64,000 nucleotides of DNA from positions 21,285 to 85,284 of the forward strand of contig CAMCMT010000005.1 in NCBI GenBank assembly GCA_945875915.1, written 5' to 3'. A model generated the notes under the pieces. It did not search any database. It worked only from the letters and a program-made list of their open reading frames with translations, and was not told the origin of the DNA. The position numbers were made by a program, and so were the translations under genes. The DNA comes from Synechococcus sp. UW140 (lineage in GTDB: Bacteria; Cyanobacteriota; Cyanobacteriia; PCC-6307; Cyanobiaceae). Shown here piece after piece: positions 16,282-25,832 of the stretch; positions within the stretch are counted from its first letter, which is position 1, and the number at the start of each line of letters is the position of its first letter.

Positions 16282-17430
16282 TCATCCCACCCCGTAGAGC
16301 TGCTTGAGGCCCTCTTCGCTGGCACTCACCACCCCCCGTTCCGTGATCAGGGCCGTCACCAGGCGGGCCGGTGTGACATCAAAGGCGGGGTTGAAACCCC
16401 GGCTGCCCGTTGGCGTTAGCTGCACCTGGGTGAGGCTTACGACAGAAGCCTCGCCCCTGGGACTCTCCCCTAAAGCGGCGCCAGCGACGGGGCTCACCAG
16501 GCCCTGGATATGGGTGACTTCCCGCTCCGAGCGGGCCTCGATCGGGATCTCGGCCACCCCATCGGAGATGGACCAATCAATCGTGGACGCCGGCAAGGCC
16601 ACATAGAAGGGCACGCCGTTGTCATGGGCGGCGAGGGCCTTGAGATAGGTGCCGATCTTGTTGCAAACATCGCCGCTGCGGGTGGTGCGATCGCTGCCAA
16701 CGATCACCGCATCGACCTGGCCGAGCTGCATCAGGTGGCCGCCGGCGTTGTCGACGATCACCGTGTGGGGGACGCCCTCCCGGCCCAACTCAAAGGCGGT
16801 GAGGCTGGCGCCCTGGTTGCGCGGCCGGGTTTCATCCACCCACACGTGCACCTGCAAGCCAGCGCGGTGGGCCTTGTAGATCGGCGCCAGGGCCGTGCCC
16901 CAGTCCACCGTGGCCAGCCAGCCGGCGTTGCAATGGGTGAGCAGGTTGAAGGGCTCCTGCTGACGACTGGCCGGGCGGCGGGCCGCCAGCTCCTGGAACA
17001 AACGCAAGCCGTGATCGCCAATGGCTTCGCACATCAGCACGTCCTCCTCGGCGATGGCGCCCGCCTCCTGCTGGGCGGCCAGGGCCCGCTGCGCCGGCGC
17101 CAACGGCAGCACCCGCTCCCGCACCCGTTCCAGGGCCCATTGCAGATTCACGGCCGTGGGCCGGGTGGCAAGAAGCTGGGTAAAAGCCGCTGCCAGGGCT
17201 CCATCGCTGGGATCGGCCTGCAGGGCCAGCATCAGGCCGTAGGCACCGGTAACTCCAATCAGCGGAGCACCGCGCACCACCATGGTGGTGATCGCCTCAG
17301 CCGCCTGGTCCAGGCTGGTGAGCGAGCGGGTGGTGAAGGTATGGGGCAGCTGGGTCTGGTCGATCACAGCGATCGAACGGCCCCCGGCTTCGAGCCAGAT
17401 GGTGCGCCAGGCCTTGCCGTCGATGTTCAT
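16282..17430 (-). CDS. mtnA: S-methyl-5-thioribose-1-phosphate isomerase
   Basis: 382 residues of the eIF2B-like fold. Diagnostic segments: VRGAPLIGVTGAYG (substrate phosphate loop), LTHCNAGWLAT with the catalytic Cys, DETRPRNQGA, and GSDRTTRSGDVCNKIGTY with the catalytic Asp. It converts methylthioribose-1-phosphate to methylthioribulose-1-phosphate in the methionine salvage pathway. Start ATG. It lies 22 bp after the DUF1543-type gene on the same strand. The rest of the salvage pathway is not in the window. Confidence 0.95.
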   Translation of the reverse strand: MNIDGKAWRTIWLEAGGRSIAVIDQTQLPHTFTTRSLTSLDQAAEAITTMVVRGAPLIGVTGAYGLMLALQADPSDGALAAAFTQLLATRPTAVNLQWALERVRERVLPLAPAQRALAAQQEAGAIAEEDVLMCEAIGDHGLRLFQELAARRPASRQQEPFNLLTHCNAGWLATVDWGTALAPIYKAHRAGLQVHVWVDETRPRNQGASLTAFELGREGVPHTVIVDNAGGHLMQLGQVDAVIVGSDRTTRSGDVCNKIGTYLKALAAHDNGVPFYVALPASTIDWSISDGVAEIPIEARSEREVTHIQGLVSPVAGAALGESPRGEASVVSLTQVQLTPTGSRGFNPAFDVTPARLVTALITERGVVSASEEGLKQLYGVG

Positions 17431-17452
17431 GGGTTCGGGGCTCCGTCCGCAA

Positions 17453-18037
17453 TCATCCCCTGTCGATCCGGCGATAGCCGAACCAATCGGGCACCTGGGC
17501 CTGGCTCAGCCCTTCGGGATGGGGGTCCAGCTGCACATACCAACGCTCCCCGCCCAACAACTGCAATTGCTCAATGGCCAGGCAGTCATCAACGGCGGCC
17601 AGATCATCCTTGTGCTGCTCGCGGGCCCCAACCAACCATTGGCGCTTGGCGGCTGCCTTAGCGGCCTGGGTTGAGCGGGCCACCACCAGGCCGAAGTGGT
17701 GGAGCTCGGCAAGGCAATCGGGGCGGTAGGCGCCCAGGTTCACAAACCAGAGCCGCTCGGGCCGGGGCGCGGGCGGTTCGGGCCCCAGGGTCACGGCATA
17801 GCCATCGATCGCCCGAACCGCCATGGTGCTGTCCAGATGCAAACCCTCACGCCGCCCAAACCACTGGCGCCGCAGCATGGGGATCGTGTCATCAATGCTG
17901 AGACCGGCGACAAAACGCACGTCGTGCAGCTCGATGTGGCAGCCGGCCATGCGGCCGCCGAGCACCACCAGGAACAGCTGGGGAGCGGTCCTGGCCTGAG
18001 CCGCTCGCCATACTGAACTGTCCTGCCCCACCAGCAT
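17453..18037 (-). CDS. DUF1543-type protein
   Basis: About 194 residues. The opening LFLVVLGGRMAGCHIELHD and the following FVAG.SIDDTIP, RQWFGRREGLHLDS and VDGYAV-like segment (AIDGYAVTL) match what I know as DUF1543, a family of unknown function. Two related halves seem present (the second around LWFVNLGAYRPD and GERWYVQLDPHPEG). The ATG chosen (18035-18037, read on the minus strand) shares two bases with the ATG of the divergent aldo/keto reductase gene. GTG at 18091 and ATG at 18070 are alternative starts inside that gene. Confidence 0.72.
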   Translation of the reverse strand: MLVGQDSSVWRAAQARTAPQLFLVVLGGRMAGCHIELHDVRFVAGLSIDDTIPMLRRQWFGRREGLHLDSTMAVRAIDGYAVTLGPEPPAPRPERLWFVNLGAYRPDCLAELHHFGLVVARSTQAAKAAAKRQWLVGAREQHKDDLAAVDDCLAIEQLQLLGGERWYVQLDPHPEGLSQAQVPDWFGYRRIDRG

Positions 18038-18986
18038 GTCAAGCCTGGGTTTTGCCAATGGCGACAGCATGCCATCCCTGGGACTTGGCACCTGGAAGGC
18101 GGCCCCAGGGGAGGTGGCTGGAGCCGTGACGGCGGCCCTGGAACTGGGCTACCGCCACCTTGATTGCGCCTCGATCTATGGCAACGAGGCCGAGATCGGC
18201 GAGAGCTTGAAGCAGGCCTTCGCCGCTGGCGGGCTCCAGCGCGACCAGATCTGGATCACCTCCAAGCTCTGGAACGACTGCCATGCCCCCGAAGACGTGC
18301 GCCCAGCCCTGGAGCGCACCCTGGCGGATCTGGGCCTGGCCAGCCTCGACCTCTATCTGCTCCACTGGCCCGTGGCCCATCGCCATGGCGTGCTGATGCC
18401 CCAGCAGGCCTCCGACCAGCTCAGCCTGGAGCAACGGCCGATCGCCACCACCTGGCGCGCGATGGAGGAGCTGGTGCGGGCCGGTCTGGTGCGCCACATC
18501 GGCGTCTCCAACTTCAGCCAGGCCAAGCTGGCCGCCCTACTGGCGGGGGCCGAGCTGCCCCCCGAGGTGAACCAGGTGGAACGCCATCCCTACCTGCAAC
18601 AACCCGAGTTGCTGGCCTTCTGCCAGGCCAACGCCATCGGGATCACGGCCTATGCGCCCCTGGGCTCGCCACCGGCCGGCACCACCTCGCCCCTGCTGGC
18701 CGATCCGGTGATCAGCACGATTGCGGCGGCCCATGGCACCAGTGCGGCCCAGGTGCTGCTGGCCTGGGGAATCGCCTGCAGCACTGCGGTGATTCCCAAA
18801 TCCGTCCATCCCCAGCGCCTGGCCGCCAACCTGGCGGCGGCCCAGCTGACCTTGGGCGCCTCCGAACTGGCCCAGATCACCGCCCTCGATCGGAGCGAAC
18901 GCTTCATTGACGGCAGCTTCTGGGAGCTGCCTGGCGGCCCCTACAACCTGGCCAACCTCTGGGATGAACCGATGGGCGGGGCCTGA
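18036..18986 (+). CDS. Aldo/keto reductase family protein
   Basis: 316 residues, (beta/alpha)8 barrel. The N-terminus FANGDSMPSLGLGTWK is typical. The catalytic tetrad is readable as Asp and Tyr in HLDCASIYGNE, Lys in ITSKLWND and His in YLLHWPV. The NADPH site follows in IPKSVHPQRLAANL. It reduces aldehydes or ketones with NADPH; the natural substrate is unknown, with stress-derived carbonyls a common suggestion for cyanobacterial members. The start codon overlaps that of the divergent DUF1543-type gene. Confidence 0.94.
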   Translation: MSSLGFANGDSMPSLGLGTWKAAPGEVAGAVTAALELGYRHLDCASIYGNEAEIGESLKQAFAAGGLQRDQIWITSKLWNDCHAPEDVRPALERTLADLGLASLDLYLLHWPVAHRHGVLMPQQASDQLSLEQRPIATTWRAMEELVRAGLVRHIGVSNFSQAKLAALLAGAELPPEVNQVERHPYLQQPELLAFCQANAIGITAYAPLGSPPAGTTSPLLADPVISTIAAAHGTSAAQVLLAWGIACSTAVIPKSVHPQRLAANLAAAQLTLGASELAQITALDRSERFIDGSFWELPGGPYNLANLWDEPMGGA

Positions 18987-19235
18987 ACCGGGCTCGGCAG
19001 GCGGTCAGGGCGGATCGGAGACGATGGACCAGCGCTGGGAATCGGCTTCGGCAGGGCTCCGGGCGCGCGAACCCTGTTCAAGCTACGGGATCTGCCTGGG
19101 GAGAGGGTGCTGGTGGAAGCCCTTGCTCGTGCTGTGCCACTTTCTGGGGATACTTCGTCTGGGATGGGAAGCATTATGAATTGCGGCGCTAGGTCGTATA
19201 ACTAGGTTCCCGCAGGATGGCGAGACGACCTTCTT

Positions 19236-20102
19236 ATGCTTCCCCATCGTCGTGCCGTTGACTATACGCCGCTCCTGCATGTCACCGAGTCCCTGTTGGA
19301 TCGCATCTCTGGCAAGGGCTGGATGGCGGCCATCGCCGATCGACTGGGCTGGCAAGATCAACTCCGCATTAATCGTTGTGCCCTGACCTTTCCGGGGCCG
19401 AACCAGGCACTGGCACCGCTGCGCATCGCCTTCGCGTCTGATTTTCATGCTGGCCCCACCACCCATGCAAGGACCATTACCCAGGCCTGCCAGGTCTTGC
19501 GTGATCTCAAGCCGGATCTCCTTTTGCTGGGGGGTGACTTTGTGTCCTATCGGGCCAGCCACATCGAAGCGCTCGCGCAGCAGCTAGGGGAAGTGCCAGC
19601 TCCCTGCGGGCGTTTTGCCGTGCTCGGCAACCATGACCTTTGGGCGGATGATCGGCTGATTGTGGAGCATTTAAATCGGGCGGGCATCCAGGTTCTTGTT
19701 AACAAAAACGTCCAGTTGCCACCGCCCTACAGCCATGTCTGGCTCTGCGGACTGGATGATCCCAGCTCAGGACGTCCCGATGCCGCAGCCATGTTCCGGG
19801 GGGCCGGCCCATGCCGGATCGTGCTGATGCACTCCCCTCAGGGAGTGCCCCACATTGATAAATACGCCTATGATCTTGCCGTCTGTGGTCACACCCATGG
19901 AGGCCAGATTTGCCTGCCCAATGGTCGCCCGATCATCCTCCCCTCGGGGCGATACAACCGGCGCTATCCATCGGGGCATTTCCAGATTGGCAACCAGCGA
20001 CTGTTTGTGAGTCGTGGTGTTGGCTATGGGGGCCTGCCAGTGCGTCTTTTTGCTCCACCTGATGTGCTGAGCTGCGCCATTTCATGGCGTCATGATAGTT
20101 AG
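19236..20102 (+). CDS. Metallophosphoesterase (YkuE-like)
   Basis: 288 residues. All metallophosphoesterase motifs are present: ASDFHAG (DxH), LLGGDFVS (GGD), LGNHDLW (GNHD), VLMHSPQ and CGHTHGGQ. The GHTHGGQI ending and overall length match the YkuE/membrane-linked phosphoesterase group, whose members act on phospholipids or nucleotides. No clear membrane anchor or signal peptide at the N-terminus. Substrate unknown. Convergent with sufS. The ~250 bp before the gene hold nothing I can identify. Confidence 0.9.
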   Translation: MLPHRRAVDYTPLLHVTESLLDRISGKGWMAAIADRLGWQDQLRINRCALTFPGPNQALAPLRIAFASDFHAGPTTHARTITQACQVLRDLKPDLLLLGGDFVSYRASHIEALAQQLGEVPAPCGRFAVLGNHDLWADDRLIVEHLNRAGIQVLVNKNVQLPPPYSHVWLCGLDDPSSGRPDAAAMFRGAGPCRIVLMHSPQGVPHIDKYAYDLAVCGHTHGGQICLPNGRPIILPSGRYNRRYPSGHFQIGNQRLFVSRGVGYGGLPVRLFAPPDVLSCAISWRHDS

Positions 20103-20211
20103 CCCTGGGGGCATCGCCCTAGCCGAGCCATCCGGTTGCGACGGCCGATCTGCAACGTTCGGACCTTAATTGGGTGACTGGGAGTCGCTCCAACCATCGA
20201 CGCGGGGACGC

Positions 20212-21549
20212 TCAGCTGTGCTCGCGTAGGAAGGCAATCGCACCGATTAATTCTTCGGCGAAGCGATCGATTTCCTCAATGGTGGTGGTGAAGCTAAGGC
20301 TAGCCCGAGCCGAGGCGGCCAGCCCGTAGTGGCGGTGCAGGGGCTGGGTGCAGTGGTGGCCGCTGCGGATGCAGATGCCGGCGGAATCGAGCAATTCGGC
20401 CAGATCATTGGCGTGCAGGCCGGCCACACTGAAGGCGGCTAAGGCGCCGCGGTCTGGCTGCTGCTGGGGGGTGGGGCCGAGAATTCGCAGCCCTTCGATT
20501 GCCTCGAGCCGGGCAAACAAGTGGGCCGTGAGCTGCTGCTCCCAGGCGTGGATGCGCTCCAGCCCAAGGCCATTGAGGTAGTCCAGGGCCGCCCCCATGC
20601 CGATCGCCTCGCCGATGGCGGGGGTACCGGCCTCAAATTTGTGGGGCAGGCCGGCCCAGGTACTGCCATCAAGGAACACGTCCTGGATCATCTCGCCGCC
20701 GCCCAAGAAGGGGGGCATGGCCTCCAGAAGGGATTCCCGCGCCCAGAGAAAGCCCATCCCCGTGGGTCCACAGAGCTTGTGGGAGGAGCCCACCAGGAAA
20801 TCGGCGCCGAGCTGGCCCACATCCACGGGCAGGTGGGCCAGGCTCTGGCAGGCATCCACCAGCAGCAGGGCGCCGGCGGCGTGGGCCAGGCTTGCGATCT
20901 CGGCGATCGGGTTGAGGCAGCCCAGGGTGTTGCTCACCTGGACCAGGCTCACCAGGCGGGTGCGCCCGCTGAGCTGGGCCTTGAAGTCGACCAAGTCCAG
21001 TTCGCCGCTGTCGGTAAGACCGACATGGCGCAGGACGCAGCCGGTGCGGGCCGCCAGCAGCTGCCAGGGCACCAGGTTGCTGTGGTGCTCCATGACGCTG
21101 AGCAGCACCTCATCGCCGGCTTTGAGGTTGGCGTCCCCCCAACTGCGGGCAACCAGGTTGATCGCTTCGCTGGCGTTGCGGGTGAAAACAATCTCGTGGG
21201 GCGAAGCGGCACCAACAAAGGCCGCTGTCTTGGCGCGGGCCCCTTCAAACCCCTCGGTGGCCCGGGCGCTGAGCTGGTGGGCGCCCCGGTGCACGTTGGC
21301 GTTGTCGTGGTCGTAGTAGTGCTGTAGGGCAGCCAGCACCTGGCGGGGCTTTTGGCTGGTGGCGGCGTGGTCGAGATAGATCAGGCGCTGGCCCAGGCAG
21401 GCTGTTTGGGCCAGCAAGGGGAAATCGGGGCGCGTTTGGGCGCCTAGGTTTGACCCAGCCCCGGGGATGGAGCCAACCTGGCTACCGGCGTTAGCCGTGC
21501 CGTGGGCGTTAGTCGGGATGTTGCTCAAAACATTGGCACTCGAACCCAT
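20212..21549 (-). CDS. sufS: Cysteine desulfurase SufS
   Basis: 445 residues, a class V PLP enzyme of the group II (SufS) type. The PLP lysine is in LVGSSHKLCGPTG, and the catalytic Cys loop is IRSGHHCTQPLH. YLDHAATSQKP near residue 59 is the canonical SufS start, so the first ~40 residues are an unusual Asn/Gly/Ala-rich extension. It takes sulfur from cysteine for Fe-S assembly on SufBCD. The ATG overlaps the sufD stop (ATGA), so translation is probably coupled. Last gene of the ftrC-sufBCDS operon. Confidence 0.96.
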   Translation of the reverse strand: MGSSANVLSNIPTNAHGTANAGSQVGSIPGAGSNLGAQTRPDFPLLAQTACLGQRLIYLDHAATSQKPRQVLAALQHYYDHDNANVHRGAHQLSARATEGFEGARAKTAAFVGAASPHEIVFTRNASEAINLVARSWGDANLKAGDEVLLSVMEHHSNLVPWQLLAARTGCVLRHVGLTDSGELDLVDFKAQLSGRTRLVSLVQVSNTLGCLNPIAEIASLAHAAGALLLVDACQSLAHLPVDVGQLGADFLVGSSHKLCGPTGMGFLWARESLLEAMPPFLGGGEMIQDVFLDGSTWAGLPHKFEAGTPAIGEAIGMGAALDYLNGLGLERIHAWEQQLTAHLFARLEAIEGLRILGPTPQQQPDRGALAAFSVAGLHANDLAELLDSAGICIRSGHHCTQPLHRHYGLAASARASLSFTTTIEEIDRFAEELIGAIAFLREHS

Positions 21550-22883
21550 CAGCCCCCCTCGCCCTCCAAGCCTTCACGTCCCGATTCAACTGCGATTGCT
21601 GGCCCACGATCCGACCCATGGGTGGCGAGCAGAGATTCAAACGGGCACCAGCGCCGGGCCGGTGCCGGCAGTTCGCGCAGCACCTCTTCGCAGAAGGCGC
21701 GCTTAAGCAGGGCTGACGCCTGGTCGGCGGCGATGCCGCGGCTCTGCAGATAAAACAATTCGTCCTGCTGCAAGCAGCTCACGGTCGCGCCGTGGGCGCA
21801 GCGCACGTCATCGGCCACGATCTCGAGCTCGGGCTTGGTGTCGATGCGGGCCCGATCGGAGAGCAACAGGCTGCGGCTGAGCTGGGCCGCATTGGTGCGT
21901 TGGGCGGCCCGGGACACCCGAACGGCGCCATTGAACACGCTGCGGCCCCGGCCATCTGCCACGGCCTTATGGAGCTGGTCGAGCTGGCCTTCGGGGCCGC
22001 CAAAGGCCATGTGGCTATGGGTGTCGGCAATCTGGTCGCCTGCCACCACCTGTAAGCCGCGCAGGGTGGTGGTGGCGCTGCCATCGACTTGTTCGATGCG
22101 AGGTTCCAGCCGGGAGACGCCCCAGCCGGCACTCACGGCCACCAGGCTGACGTGACTCTCGGGCTCCTGCTCTAGGGCCAGATGGGCTAGCAAGGCCGCG
22201 TCCACCTGGCCCAGGGCCACCAGAGCGTGTTCAAGCCTGGCACCCCGGCCTAGGTGGGCCTCCAACACCAGGCTGGTGAGGCCCGCTCCGGTGGCCGTGA
22301 GCCGCTGGCAGAGCTGCAATTGGGCCTTTTCTTCCAGGATCAGCAGCACCCGCAAGGGCTGCAGCTCCGAGGCTGCATCACTCACCAGCTCCAGGCTCAC
22401 CTGGCTGCGACTGGCGACGCGCAGGGCCAGCAGTTGGGAGGCACTGGCATGGTTGAGCTCAACCGGCCAGTGCTGCTCGCAGCCAGTCGCGGCCAGGGTG
22501 TGGCCCAGGGCCAGGGCCAGCTCTGATTCGGAGAGGGGGGACACCCCCGCTGGCAAGACCACCCCAGCAAGGGGATCGCTGCCCCCATCGAGCTTCAGGC
22601 GCAGGGTCCCTGGCCCAGATTGGGAGGTGCCTTGCCGGGCGAGCCCATCAGTGGCGGCGCCCCTGGAGAGGGCAGCGCTGGGATTGAGGTCAAGGCCGGC
22701 CAACAGGGCCAGGTCGGTAAAACGCCAGGCTTCCTGGCGCCGGGAAGGCCCTTGCAGGGCCGCCAGGGCCTCGCGGCCGCGCCGCTGCACGGCGGCCAAG
22801 GGGCCCGAAGGGGCCGGCAACCGGGCCAACAGGTCTGAGGTCCAGCCCGCCAGGCCCTTCGCAGAAACGGTGCTGATCCCCAT
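21549..22883 (-). CDS. sufD: Fe-S cluster assembly protein SufD
   Basis: 444 residues, a SufB/SufD beta-helix protein. Family landmarks: the QEAWRFTDL segment near the N-terminus, THSHMAFGG, RTNAAQLSRSLLLSD, and [21 protein letters not shown] near the C-terminus with the His needed for the SufB-SufD interface. It forms the SufBC2D scaffold with SufB and SufC. Start overlaps the sufC stop (ATGA) and the gene overlaps sufS, so sufC-sufD-sufS appear translationally coupled. Confidence 0.94.
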   Translation of the reverse strand: MGISTVSAKGLAGWTSDLLARLPAPSGPLAAVQRRGREALAALQGPSRRQEAWRFTDLALLAGLDLNPSAALSRGAATDGLARQGTSQSGPGTLRLKLDGGSDPLAGVVLPAGVSPLSESELALALGHTLAATGCEQHWPVELNHASASQLLALRVASRSQVSLELVSDAASELQPLRVLLILEEKAQLQLCQRLTATGAGLTSLVLEAHLGRGARLEHALVALGQVDAALLAHLALEQEPESHVSLVAVSAGWGVSRLEPRIEQVDGSATTTLRGLQVVAGDQIADTHSHMAFGGPEGQLDQLHKAVADGRGRSVFNGAVRVSRAAQRTNAAQLSRSLLLSDRARIDTKPELEIVADDVRCAHGATVSCLQQDELFYLQSRGIAADQASALLKRAFCEEVLRELPAPARRWCPFESLLATHGSDRGPAIAVESGREGLEGEGG

Positions 22884-23728
22884 CAGCCCAGCTCCAGGGC
22901 CGCCAATTCCTGGTCCACCCAGTCGTAGCCGCGCTCTTCTAGCTCAAGGGCCAGCTCGCGGCCACCCATGCGCAGGATCCGGCCAGCGGCCATCACATGG
23001 ACAAAATCGGGTGTGATCGCCTCCAGCAGCCGCTGGTAATGGGTGATCAACAGGGTGGCGGTATCGGCGGTGGCGAGCTGGCTGACGCCGGCGGCCACGA
23101 TGCGCAGGGCATCGATATCCAGGCCCGAATCGGTTTCATCGAGGATCGCCACTAGGGGCTCCAGCAGGGCCATCTGCAGAATCTCGTTCCGTTTTTTTTC
23201 ACCCCCTGAAAAACCCTCATTCACACTGCGATCGAGGAAGGCTGGATCCATCTGCACCACCTTGATGCGCTCGCGGACTAGGTCCTCAAAGGCAAAGGTG
23301 TCGAGTTCCTCCTGGCCGAGCTGGACCCGACGGGCATTGGTGGCCACCCTTAGAAATTCCAGATTGCTCACCCCCGGAATCTCCACGGGATATTGGAACC
23401 CGAGGAACACCCCCAACCGGGCCCGTTCTTCGGGCGAGAGCTCCAAAAGGTTCTGCCCCCGGTAGGTCACCGTGCCTGCGGTCACCGTGTAGGCGGGATG
23501 GCCCGCTAGCACCTTGGAGAGGGTGCTTTTGCCGCTGCCATTACGGCCCATCACCGCATGGATCTCGCCAGCCCGCAGGGTGAGATCAACTCCCTTAAGG
23601 ATCGCATTGTCCTCCACACGGGCATGGAGCCCAGTGATCTCAAGCAAAATGTCGGCGTCGGGGCGAATCACGGGCGAGAAAACAAATGAATCAGAAATAG
23701 AAACAGCCGCCGCCAGCGTTGGCAGCAT
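22883..23728 (-). CDS. sufC: Fe-S assembly ATPase SufC
   Basis: 281 residues from the ATG; the family N-terminus ([12 protein letters not shown]) suggests the GTG at 23671 may be the true start, giving 262 residues. Walker [10 protein letters not shown], signature [13 protein letters not shown] and Walker [13 protein letters not shown] are SufC-specific in form. SufC dimerises on SufB-SufD and its ATPase cycle drives cluster assembly. It lies 18 bp downstream of sufB. Confidence 0.95.
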   Translation of the reverse strand: MLPTLAAAVSISDSFVFSPVIRPDADILLEITGLHARVEDNAILKGVDLTLRAGEIHAVMGRNGSGKSTLSKVLAGHPAYTVTAGTVTYRGQNLLELSPEERARLGVFLGFQYPVEIPGVSNLEFLRVATNARRVQLGQEELDTFAFEDLVRERIKVVQMDPAFLDRSVNEGFSGGEKKRNEILQMALLEPLVAILDETDSGLDIDALRIVAAGVSQLATADTATLLITHYQRLLEAITPDFVHVMAAGRILRMGGRELALELEERGYDWVDQELAALELG

Positions 23729-23746
23729 AGAAGGCGGATCGCAGGG

Positions 23747-25189
23747 CTAGCCGACCGACCCTTCCAACTTCAGGGCTAACAACTTGTCCGCTTCGGCGGC
23801 GAACTCCATCGGCAATTGGTTAAAGACGTCGCGGCAGAAACCACTCACCATCATTGACACGGCCTCCTCAAAGGCGATGCCCCGGCTTTGCAGATAGAAG
23901 AGCTGATCCTCCGACATGCGGCAGGTGCTGGCCTCATGCTCCACCGATGCCAGGGGCTGCTGGGAGCGGATGTAGGGATAGGTGTTGGCGGCGGCCTGGT
24001 CGCCGATCAACATCGAGTCGCACTGGCTGTAATTGCGGGCTCCCACGGCCTTGGGACCGATCTGAACCAGGCCCCGATAGCTATTGGCGGAATGGCCAGC
24101 GCTGATGCCCTTGCTGACGATCGTGGAGCGGGTGCGGGGGCCCACGTGCACCATTTTCGAACCGGTATCAGCCTGTTGGTAGTTATTGGTGAGGGCCACT
24201 GAATAGAACTCGCCGACCGAATCAGCCCCCTGCAGCACACAACTGGGGTATTTCCAGGTGATCGCCGAACCTGTTTCTACCTGGGTCCAACTGATCTTGC
24301 TGCGATCGCCGCGGCAGTGGCCCCGCTTAGTCACGAAGTTGTAGATCCCGCCGACACCGTGCTCATCTCCGGCATACCAGTTCTGGACGGTGGAATACTT
24401 GATCGAAGCGTCATCGAGGACCACAAGCTCAACCACGGCCGCGTGCAGCTGGTTGGTGTCAAACATCGGCGCCGTGCAACCTTCCAAATAACTCACCGAA
24501 GCCCCCTCTTCCGCCACGATCAAGGTGCGCTCAAACTGGCCAGTATCACCCGAGTTGATGCGGAAATAGGTGGAGAGCTCCATCGGGCATTCAACCCCCT
24601 TAGGAATGAACACGAAGGATCCATCACTGAAGACAGCCGAATTAAGGGCTGAATAATAGTTGTCGTTACTAGGCACAACCGTACCCAGATAACGCTCAAT
24701 CAACTCAGGGTGCTCCTTGACAGCCTCACTGATGGAACAGAAGATCACCCCATGCTCTGCCAACTTCTCCTTGTAGGTGGTAGCAATCGAAACGCTATCA
24801 AATACAGCATCGACGGCTACATTGGTGAGGCGCTTCTGTTCACTTAAAGGAATGCCAAGCTTGTCAAAAGTTTCAAGCAGCTTCGGATCCACCTCATCGA
24901 GGCTGGCCTTTTTGTCGCGCTGCTTCGGAGCTGCGTAATAAATAATATTTTGGAAATCGATCGTTGGATAGCCAAGGGCAGCCCAATCGGGCGTTTCCAT
25001 CTGCAGCCACTGGCGATAGGCCCGCAGCCTAAAATCAAGTAAAAAAGCCGGCTCGTCTTTTTTACTTGAGATTAAGCGAACGACGTCTTCACTGAGGCCC
25101 TTGGCGATTTTTTCGGTTTCAATATCAGTTACGAAGCCGTACTTGTACGGCTGACTGACGAGATCACCAACGCTGGCTGCCGTGGTCAT
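23747..25189 (-). CDS. sufB: Fe-S cluster assembly protein SufB
   Basis: 480 residues, the usual SufB length. Landmarks: [20 protein letters not shown] at the N-terminus, [11 protein letters not shown] with a conserved Cys, [15 protein letters not shown] and the C-terminal [18 protein letters not shown]. SufB is the scaffold subunit on which the Fe-S cluster is built. No intein is present, unlike in some cyanobacteria. Start ATG, 6 bp after the ftrC stop, so the two are cotranscribed. Confidence 0.97.
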   Translation of the reverse strand: MTTAASVGDLVSQPYKYGFVTDIETEKIAKGLSEDVVRLISSKKDEPAFLLDFRLRAYRQWLQMETPDWAALGYPTIDFQNIIYYAAPKQRDKKASLDEVDPKLLETFDKLGIPLSEQKRLTNVAVDAVFDSVSIATTYKEKLAEHGVIFCSISEAVKEHPELIERYLGTVVPSNDNYYSALNSAVFSDGSFVFIPKGVECPMELSTYFRINSGDTGQFERTLIVAEEGASVSYLEGCTAPMFDTNQLHAAVVELVVLDDASIKYSTVQNWYAGDEHGVGGIYNFVTKRGHCRGDRSKISWTQVETGSAITWKYPSCVLQGADSVGEFYSVALTNNYQQADTGSKMVHVGPRTRSTIVSKGISAGHSANSYRGLVQIGPKAVGARNYSQCDSMLIGDQAAANTYPYIRSQQPLASVEHEASTCRMSEDQLFYLQSRGIAFEEAVSMMVSGFCRDVFNQLPMEFAAEADKLLALKLEGSVG

Positions 25190-25195
25190 GGCCTT

Positions 25196-25564
25196 TTATC
25201 CAAGGGAACAATGGGCCTGAATCTCTTCGGCTGAGATGGTTTGTTTATCGCAGCGGAAGGCGTTGTCTTCGGTAAGGAACAGCATGCAATGGCATTCCTT
25301 ACGCTCCCGCATGGGCACACAGGGGCAGTTCCAGAAGGCCTGTTGGACCTCAGCTTGCTTGTCCTCGTAGTGGCGGCAAGGGCAAAGGGCGCCGCCCAGC
25401 TCGTCTTTATGGCGGGCTAGCCCTTCCAACACCACCGCCGTCACGCCGGAATCAATGCAGAAATAGGTGCCGGTGCGCTGGGCGTAGGTCTCGGCAAACT
25501 TGCGGATCACCTCGAGGCTGTCACTGGCCTTGGACGCCTCGGCGGAGGTTGTGGTGTCGGACAT
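25196..25564 (-). CDS. ftrC: Ferredoxin-thioredoxin reductase, catalytic subunit
   Basis: About 122 residues. The cysteine motifs that hold the 4Fe-4S cluster and the redox disulfide are present: ALCPCRHY, WNCPCVPM and ECHCMLF. The enzyme passes electrons from photosystem I, via ferredoxin, to thioredoxin, and so links light to enzyme regulation. Also called ftrB. ATG at 25564 is preferred to a TTG three codons upstream. It is the first gene of the suf operon, so a 4Fe-4S enzyme is produced with the machinery that builds its cluster. Confidence 0.96.
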   Translation of the reverse strand: MSDTTTSAEASKASDSLEVIRKFAETYAQRTGTYFCIDSGVTAVVLEGLARHKDELGGALCPCRHYEDKQAEVQQAFWNCPCVPMRERKECHCMLFLTEDNAFRCDKQTISAEEIQAHCSLG

Positions 25565-25645
25565 GGGCGGCAAGTGAACGGCAGAGTGGTGCCAGAACCG
25601 GGGCCAGATCAGGCCTTAATGGACCCGAAAGCCAGTTGGCATCAA

Positions 25646-25669
25646 TAACGAAACCAAGGTGTTTCGTTA
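25646..25669. promoter_or_regulatory. Palindrome between ftrC-suf and sufR, probable SufR operator
   Basis: Perfect 9-bp arms TAACGAAAC (25646-25654) and GTTTCGTTA (25661-25669) flank a 6-bp spacer. The site lies ~80 bp upstream of ftrC and ~165 bp upstream of sufR, in the shared divergent region. SufR of Synechocystis binds inverted repeats with 6-bp spacing (CAAC-N6-GTTG type), so spacing and location fit an autoregulated SufR site although the arms differ. Confidence 0.65.
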
Positions 25670-25832
25670 CCGATAACCCTAGGGCACAGAAGCCGGCGCC
25701 GGTTGCTGATTGCCAATTCTGCCCCGCGCCAAACCACCCCCATCCTTCCGCCTGCCAAGGGCAGGGCCACCACCACAACCGCAAAACAAACGTGGCAAGG
25801 TGGTTGTTCAGGCTGCGGCCATGCCTAGGGCC

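Noticed and set aside
16510..17661. 383-codon plus-strand frame opposite mtnA
   Set aside because: Antisense to a clear mtnA with all active-site motifs; composition is that of a shadow frame.
18987..19235. Possible gene remnant (LFKLRDLPGERVLVEALARAV-like frame, partial) before the metallophosphoesterase
   Set aside because: Short open stretch without start, family similarity or conserved pattern I can recognise.
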